A stretch of 64,000 nt of DNA, taken from assembly GCF_031921685.1 (NCBI RefSeq), contig NZ_JAPDHU010000002.1:248001-312000 (forward strand), given 5' to 3'. The translations under genes were made by a program, and so were the position numbers. How positions within the stretch are numbered: position 1 is the stretch's first letter; the number at the start of each line of letters is the position of its first letter. This stretch comes from Terripilifer sp031921685 (lineage in GTDB: Bacteria > Pseudomonadota > Alphaproteobacteria > Rhizobiales > Beijerinckiaceae). Of the stretch, positions 59,754 through 64,000 are shown in pieces. A model generated the notes under the pieces. That model saw only the letters and a program-made list of their open reading frames with translations. It was not told the origin of the DNA and ran no database searches.

Positions 59754-61619
59754 ATGTCGGAAGGGCAACCGACCGAAGGCGGTGCCGACGGGCAACCGGA
59801 GCGAGAACGCGCCCGATTCTTCGGGCGCCGCCGTGGCTTGCAGACGCCGACCGAGGCGCTGCAGCCCGAGGCCGCGCCGCCGCCACCGCCGGTAGGCAAG
59901 CCGCAGAGCCAGCGTCGCCCGATCCTGTCGCGCATGAGCGGCTTTCTGTCGTTCCTGTTGCTGGCGTCGCTGATCGGCATTGGCGGCATGGCGACGATCA
60001 GCAAACGCTTGGACACGCCGGGACCGCTCGAGGTCGACCGCGCCGTTTACATTCCGCCGCGCAGCGAAGTGCGCGAGATCATCGATCAGCTTGAAAAGGC
60101 CAATGTCATCGACGAGCCGACGTTGATGCAGGCCGCGCTCCTGGTCGAGCGCAAATGGCGTGACGTCAAAGCCGGCGAATATCTTTTCCCGCAGCGCGTC
60201 AGCCTGCAGCAGGTCATCGACATTCTGGTGTCGGGCAAGCAGATCCTGCATTCGATCACCATTCCCGAAGGTCTGACCAGCGAGCAGATCGTTCAGCGCT
60301 TGCGCGAAAATGACATTCTCGCCGGCGACATCCGCGAAATTCCGCGCGAAGGCACGCTCATGCCCGACACCTATCGGGTGACGCGCGGCATGGCGCGCAG
60401 TGCTTTGGTCGCCAAGATGCAGGCCGATCAAAACCGCTTGCTCGATCAGATTTGGGAGCGTCGCGTCAGCGGTCTGTCGCTGCGCTCGAAATACGAACTG
60501 GTGACGCTGGCTTCCATCGTCGAGAAGGAGACTGGCCGCGCCGATGAGCGCACCCGCGTCGCCTCCGTCTTCCACAACCGCCTGCAGCGTCGCATGAAGC
60601 TGCAATCCGATCCGACGATCGTCTACGGCATCGTCGGCGGCAAGGGCAGTCTCGGCCGCCCCATTCAGCGTAGCGAGATCACCCGGCCGACGCCGTACAA
60701 CACCTATGTCATCGACGGTCTGCCGCCGGGACCCATCGCGAATCCGGGCCGCGCGGCCATGGAAGCCGTGGCCAATCCGTCCAAGACCCGCGATCTGTTC
60801 TTCGTCGCCAATGGCACGGGTGGCCATACGTTCTCGGAAACGCTCGATCAGCATAATCGCAGCGTGGCGCGTTGGCGCGAGATTGAACGCGAGATGAAGG
60901 CGAAGGCTGTACCGGGCGTGACGCCGCCAGCCGATGTCGATCGCGTCGATCCAGACGACACGCCTGTGGCGCCGGATCCCGCGCAACCCGCGCCGGCACG
61001 GCGCAGCGATGCGCCTGTCGATCCGATTTTCGGTGGCCTCTCCATTGCCGCGACGGCCATGCCGAAATCGTCGATGGAATCGGGCCCGGTGGTCTCGCTG
61101 CTGCCGCAGACCGAGGCGCAGCCTGCGCCGGCGCGGAATCAGCGCCAGCAGGCGGTGCGTGAGCAACCGGCGGCCCCGCCGGCACCACAACCGGCGCCTC
61201 AGCCGGCACAACAGGCCGCCGTGCCGAACGGCGCTTCAGCCTTCTCTGGTTTCGCCATGGGGCAGGGCGTCGATCAGCTCGTGATCCGTGGCGTCAACGA
61301 CCGTCCGCCGGCACCGCTGCTTGACGGTCCGGTCGATGAACCCGCTGGTGTCAGTGCCGCCGATATGAGCGTCGTTCCTCTGTCGGCCGCTCGCCGTGCC
61401 GATCAGGAAGCGCGGATGGCGCGCTATGGCCATCCTGACGATGCGCCGACCCTCGTGGACAATCCGGAACAGGTGCAGGACGCGCCGCCGCCGCGGGCCG
61501 CACCGCTACGCGCCCGTGCCATCGATGCATCGGAAGGCACCAAGCTCGATCCGCTGCGCAACACCTCGTGGGATCTGAACTCCACCAAGACCGTTCCGTC
61601 CATGAAGACGATGCCCTGA
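59754..61619 (+). CDS. mltG: Endolytic murein transglycosylase MltG with long C-terminal tail
   Basis: A 621-residue inner-membrane enzyme that cuts nascent glycan strands and sets their length. Residues 1-60 are cytosolic and Pro/Arg rich, then one membrane helix (FLSFLLLASLIGIGGMATI). The YceG domain has RSEVREIIDQLEKANVIDEP, the catalytic Glu region ELVTLASIVEKETGRADERT, and LQSDPTIVYGIVGGKGSLGR then TPYNTYVIDGLPPGPIANPG. After about residue 400 there are some 220 extra residues rich in Pro, Ala and Gln, well beyond the usual family length of about 340. ATG 59754 follows GGAG. Confidence 0.93.
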   Translation: MSEGQPTEGGADGQPERERARFFGRRRGLQTPTEALQPEAAPPPPPVGKPQSQRRPILSRMSGFLSFLLLASLIGIGGMATISKRLDTPGPLEVDRAVYIPPRSEVREIIDQLEKANVIDEPTLMQAALLVERKWRDVKAGEYLFPQRVSLQQVIDILVSGKQILHSITIPEGLTSEQIVQRLRENDILAGDIREIPREGTLMPDTYRVTRGMARSALVAKMQADQNRLLDQIWERRVSGLSLRSKYELVTLASIVEKETGRADERTRVASVFHNRLQRRMKLQSDPTIVYGIVGGKGSLGRPIQRSEITRPTPYNTYVIDGLPPGPIANPGRAAMEAVANPSKTRDLFFVANGTGGHTFSETLDQHNRSVARWREIEREMKAKAVPGVTPPADVDRVDPDDTPVAPDPAQPAPARRSDAPVDPIFGGLSIAATAMPKSSMESGPVVSLLPQTEAQPAPARNQRQQAVREQPAAPPAPQPAPQPAQQAAVPNGASAFSGFAMGQGVDQLVIRGVNDRPPAPLLDGPVDEPAGVSAADMSVVPLSAARRADQEARMARYGHPDDAPTLVDNPEQVQDAPPPRAAPLRARAIDASEGTKLDPLRNTSWDLNSTKTVPSMKTMP

Positions 61620-61709
61620 TCGGGGCCATTGAGACGGACCACCGTGATCTGTATGGTCGCGCCGTCGCCGGTGCTTTGATCCGGCATTCGTGATCACGAA
61701 CGGACTTCG

Positions 61710-62597
61710 ATGACGCTCAAGAGCATGACCGGGTTTTCCAGAGCCGCTGGCGCCAGCGGCGCCTGGCGCTTCGTTTGGGAGATCAAAGCGGTCAACGCCA
61801 AAGGGCTCGACGTGCGCGTGCGTGTGCCGCAAGCCTTCGACGCTATCGAACAGCAGGCGCGCGCCGCCGTGGCCGATAAGCTCGCGCGGGGCACGTGCTA
61901 CGCCACTTTGTCGGCGCAGCGCGACGCGGCACAACCGGAAATCCGCATCAATCGCGCCGCGCTCGGCGCCTTGCAGACGGCGCTTGCCGAATTGCCGGCC
62001 ACCTCGAATCTGCGTCCCGCCTCCCTGGATGGATTGCTGGGATTGCGCGGTATCGTCGATGTCGTCGAAGCTGGCGATGACGAAGAGACGATGAAGCGTG
62101 TTCAGGCCGAAGCCCTGGCTTCCTTGCAAACGGCTTTGACTGCTCTGGTCGACATGCGGGCACGCGAAGGTGCTGCCTTGCAGGAGGTTTTGACGCGCCG
62201 TGTCGATACCATTGCTGATCTGGTACAGGCGGCTGAGACGTGCCCCGGCCGCACGCCGCAGGCTGTGCGTGAGCGCCTGTCGCGATCGATCGCCGAACTG
62301 TCCGAGGCCGCGCCCGCGCTTGATCCGGCGCGCCTGCATCAGGAAGCCATCCTGTTGGCGGCGAAGGCCGACGTGCGCGAAGAGCTCGATCGTCTCAATG
62401 CCCATGTCGCGGCGGCGCGCACGCTGTTGCGTTCCGATCAGCCCGTTGGCCGCAAGCTTGATTTCCTGGCTCAGGAATTCGCGCGCGAAGCCAATACGCT
62501 CTGCGCCAAATCAAACGACAGTACGCTCACGACCATCGGTATGGACCTTCGCGTCGAGATCGAGCAGATGCGCGAGCAGGTCCAGAACATCGAATGA
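61710..62597 (+). CDS. yicC: YicC-family endoribonuclease
   Basis: A 295-residue YicC/YloC protein; E. coli YicC is an RNase that affects small RNA stability. The N-terminus LKSMTGFSRAAG and WEIKAVNAKGLDVRVRVPQA are family hallmarks, as is the end GRKLDFLAQEFAREANTLCA followed by KSNDSTLTTIGMDLRVEIEQ. It precedes gmk by about 20 bp, the usual yicC-gmk pair. Confidence 0.93.
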   Translation: MTLKSMTGFSRAAGASGAWRFVWEIKAVNAKGLDVRVRVPQAFDAIEQQARAAVADKLARGTCYATLSAQRDAAQPEIRINRAALGALQTALAELPATSNLRPASLDGLLGLRGIVDVVEAGDDEETMKRVQAEALASLQTALTALVDMRAREGAALQEVLTRRVDTIADLVQAAETCPGRTPQAVRERLSRSIAELSEAAPALDPARLHQEAILLAAKADVREELDRLNAHVAAARTLLRSDQPVGRKLDFLAQEFAREANTLCAKSNDSTLTTIGMDLRVEIEQMREQVQNIE

Positions 62598-62619
62598 GAG
62601 AAGCCGAGTGAAAGAAGTC

Positions 62620-63291
62620 ATGCGCGCGCAAGCCAAAGACAAGTCTGCATCGACGGGCGCCACCAAGCAGCGCGGCTTGATGCTGATCCTGTCGTCGCCG
62701 TCGGGCGCCGGCAAGACCACGCTGACGCGTCTTTTGCTGCAGGATGCGGCGCTCGATCTCAAACTGTCGATTTCGGTCACCACCCGCACGCGCCGCACCA
62801 GCGAACTCGAAGGCGTGCATTATTATTTCGTCAGCAAGGCTGAATTTGAAAAGATGCTGGCGGACAAGGAATTGCTTGAATGGGCGCAGGTCCACGGCAA
62901 TTTCTACGGCACGCCCAGAGGCCCGGTGGAAGAGCGTCTGGCGTCTGGCGGCGACATGCTCTTCGATATCGATTGGCAGGGCACCAAGCAGGTGCAAAAG
63001 AGCGCGCCGCGCGATGTCGTCACCATCTTCATCCTACCGCCGTCGATGAAGGAATTGCGCGCGCGTCTCGAACGCCGCGCCGAAGATCCCGCCGATGTCA
63101 TCGCCAACCGTCTCGACAACGCCCGTCACGAGATCGAGCGCTGGCCGATGTACGATTATGTCATCGTCAATCGCGACATCCAGGAAGCGCTGGCCGACGT
63201 GAAGGCCATTTTGCAGGCTGAACGTCTGCGCCGGGCGCGTCAGCACGAGAATATCGAAGGCTTCGTCGGAAAGCTGCTGAGCGAGGGCTGA
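62620..63291 (+). CDS. gmk: Guanylate kinase
   Basis: A 223-residue kinase that converts GMP to GDP. The P-loop LSSPSGAGKTTLTRLLL, the GMP-binding SVTTRTRRTSELEGVHYYFV, and FDIDWQGTKQVQ are present, with the lid in LERRAEDPADVIANRLDNA. The start may be the ATG at 62620 or a GTG at 62608; the P-loop is unaffected. Confidence 0.96.
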   Translation: MRAQAKDKSASTGATKQRGLMLILSSPSGAGKTTLTRLLLQDAALDLKLSISVTTRTRRTSELEGVHYYFVSKAEFEKMLADKELLEWAQVHGNFYGTPRGPVEERLASGGDMLFDIDWQGTKQVQKSAPRDVVTIFILPPSMKELRARLERRAEDPADVIANRLDNARHEIERWPMYDYVIVNRDIQEALADVKAILQAERLRRARQHENIEGFVGKLLSEG

Positions 63292-63300
63292 GACGCGCGT

Positions 63301-63927
63301 TTACGAACGCGACGGTTTGCGCCATTCGGTGCGGAACACATAATCCCACCATGGCGCGGCGACACCGAAACAGCGCGAATGATCGGTGAAGTGATGCAGC
63401 ATGTGCAGCCGCTTCAACCACAGGAACGTCGGGTTCTGCGAGCGGCTGTGGTGCAGCAGATAATGCATCGTGTCATAGACGACATAGCCGGCGATGAAGC
63501 CCGCCAGCGCCGTCACCCGCATGATTTCAGGAAAGATCGTCCAGGTGACGAGCACGGCGATGGCCATGATCGGGCCGCTCATCAACAAGGGCATGACGAG
63601 CCGCAGCGGATCGTTGGGATGATCGTGATGCACGCCATGCAGCAAAAAGTGCAGCCGCTCGCCGATCTTGCCGGGGAAGACCGTGTGGAACAGGAAGCGG
63701 TGGCCGAGATATTCGGTGAGCGTCCAGATCGCATAGCCGAGCACGAAACAGCCGGCGATGATCCAGGCCGGCGTGCCATGCCAGGCGGCCCAGACGATGA
63801 GAGCCAGGACGATCGGGCCATAGACGACCAGCGGCAGGCGTGGATCGACCCGCGACAGCTTGTCGAGCAGGTCGTTCTTGAACAGCCTTGGGGAGGCGGT
63901 CAGTTGGCTGGTGGGGCTCTCGATCAT
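63301..63927 (-). CDS. Fatty acid hydroxylase/sterol desaturase family membrane protein
   Basis: A 208-residue integral membrane diiron enzyme. Histidine clusters are EYLGHRFLFH, FLLHGVHHDHP, MHYLLHHSR and KRLHMLHHFTDHS, matching the HX3-4H, HX2HH pattern. Four hydrophobic segments (VVYGPIVLALIVWAAW, AWIIAGCFVLGYAIW, MSGPIMAIAVLVTW, TALAGFIAGYVVYDTM) bring them together at the cytosolic face. It may hydroxylate membrane lipid acyl chains, such as 2-hydroxylation, or carotenoids; the substrate is not determined. It converges with gmk. Confidence 0.88.
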   Translation of the reverse strand: MIESPTSQLTASPRLFKNDLLDKLSRVDPRLPLVVYGPIVLALIVWAAWHGTPAWIIAGCFVLGYAIWTLTEYLGHRFLFHTVFPGKIGERLHFLLHGVHHDHPNDPLRLVMPLLMSGPIMAIAVLVTWTIFPEIMRVTALAGFIAGYVVYDTMHYLLHHSRSQNPTFLWLKRLHMLHHFTDHSRCFGVAAPWWDYVFRTEWRKPSRS

Positions 63928-63958
63928 GGCTTGACTATATCAGATTGAGGCGGGGCGA

Positions 63959-64000
63959 TCACGCGGCGGATGGCCGCCGCCGCTGCGCCTCATAGGCGCG
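63959..64000 (-). CDS. Possible C-terminal fragment of a further gene (partial)
   Basis: The last 42 bases, read on the minus strand, encode YEAQRRRPSAA preceded by RA and end in TGA. The stretch is compatible with the Arg-rich tail of a gene running in from outside, 31 bp before the hydroxylase start. Too short to identify. Confidence 0.25.
   Translation of the reverse strand, partial: RAYEAQRRRPSAA

Overview
The window reads as chromosomal DNA of an alphaproteobacterium of the order Hyphomicrobiales (Rhizobiales). The GC content is high. The gene orders sufS-sufT-sufA, glnB-glnA, radA-cvpA-purF, rpsF-rpsR-DUF2232-rplI-dnaB-alr and fabD-fabG-acpP-fabF-mltG-yicC-gmk are all familiar from that group. 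No rRNA, tRNA, CRISPR array, transposase or phage gene was seen. I cannot name the genus.

Layout. 1-2021: 3' end of a suf Fe-S assembly operon, then a TfoX-like gene. 2018-5598: a LysR regulator divergent from a GlcG/HbpS-like gene and two orphan solute-binding proteins. 5718-12961: two TonB-dependent receptors flanking a small secreted protein, the RNA helicase RhlE and a small membrane protein. 13007-13156: an intergenic repeat. 13286-17469: parE and a Tat-exported PhoX phosphatase. 17663-19840: glnA and glnB behind a probable sigma-54 promoter. 19991-25821: sulfur and lipid housekeeping genes (sulfurtransferase, thioesterase, NmrA-like protein, cysK, cyclopropane synthase, SDR) and a 31-residue membrane protein. 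25852-29983: purF, cvpA, radA and a small coiled-coil gene.

30.0-45.5 kb is an accessory block lying between radA and alr, two genes often close together in related genomes. It holds a P-loop kinase-like gene; a cassette of MarR regulator, Rieske ferredoxin, Rieske oxygenase and aromatic-acid MFS transporter; two tandem HD-domain genes whose histidine/aspartate spacing resembles diiron oxygenases of the PhnZ type; a methyltransferase; a ParD-like antitoxin gene coupled to a methionine aminopeptidase; a TRAP transporter with a hydrolase, GntR regulator and RidA; and a fused cytochrome c/beta-propeller protein. A frameshifted scrap of the HD gene lies on the far side of the Rieske cassette, so HD-gene sequence brackets that cassette.

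45.5-50.8 kb returns to core genes (alr, dnaB, rplI, DUF2232, rpsR, rpsF). 51.0-55.7 kb is a second accessory block (MarR, cupin, orphan Bug-type binding protein, YkgJ-like protein, two VOC proteins, a VanB-type reductase). 55.8-63.3 kb is the fatty-acid and cell-wall core cluster, preceded by a 13-bp tandem repeat. A membrane hydroxylase-family gene closes the window.

The accessory genes together suggest uptake and oxidative breakdown of small organic (probably aromatic) acids. Oxygenase parts and a reductase sit in different blocks, and three solute-binding proteins have no permease in view. The best candidates for undescribed biology are the duplicated PhnZ-like HD proteins with their fossil copy, and the ParD-like/MetAP module.
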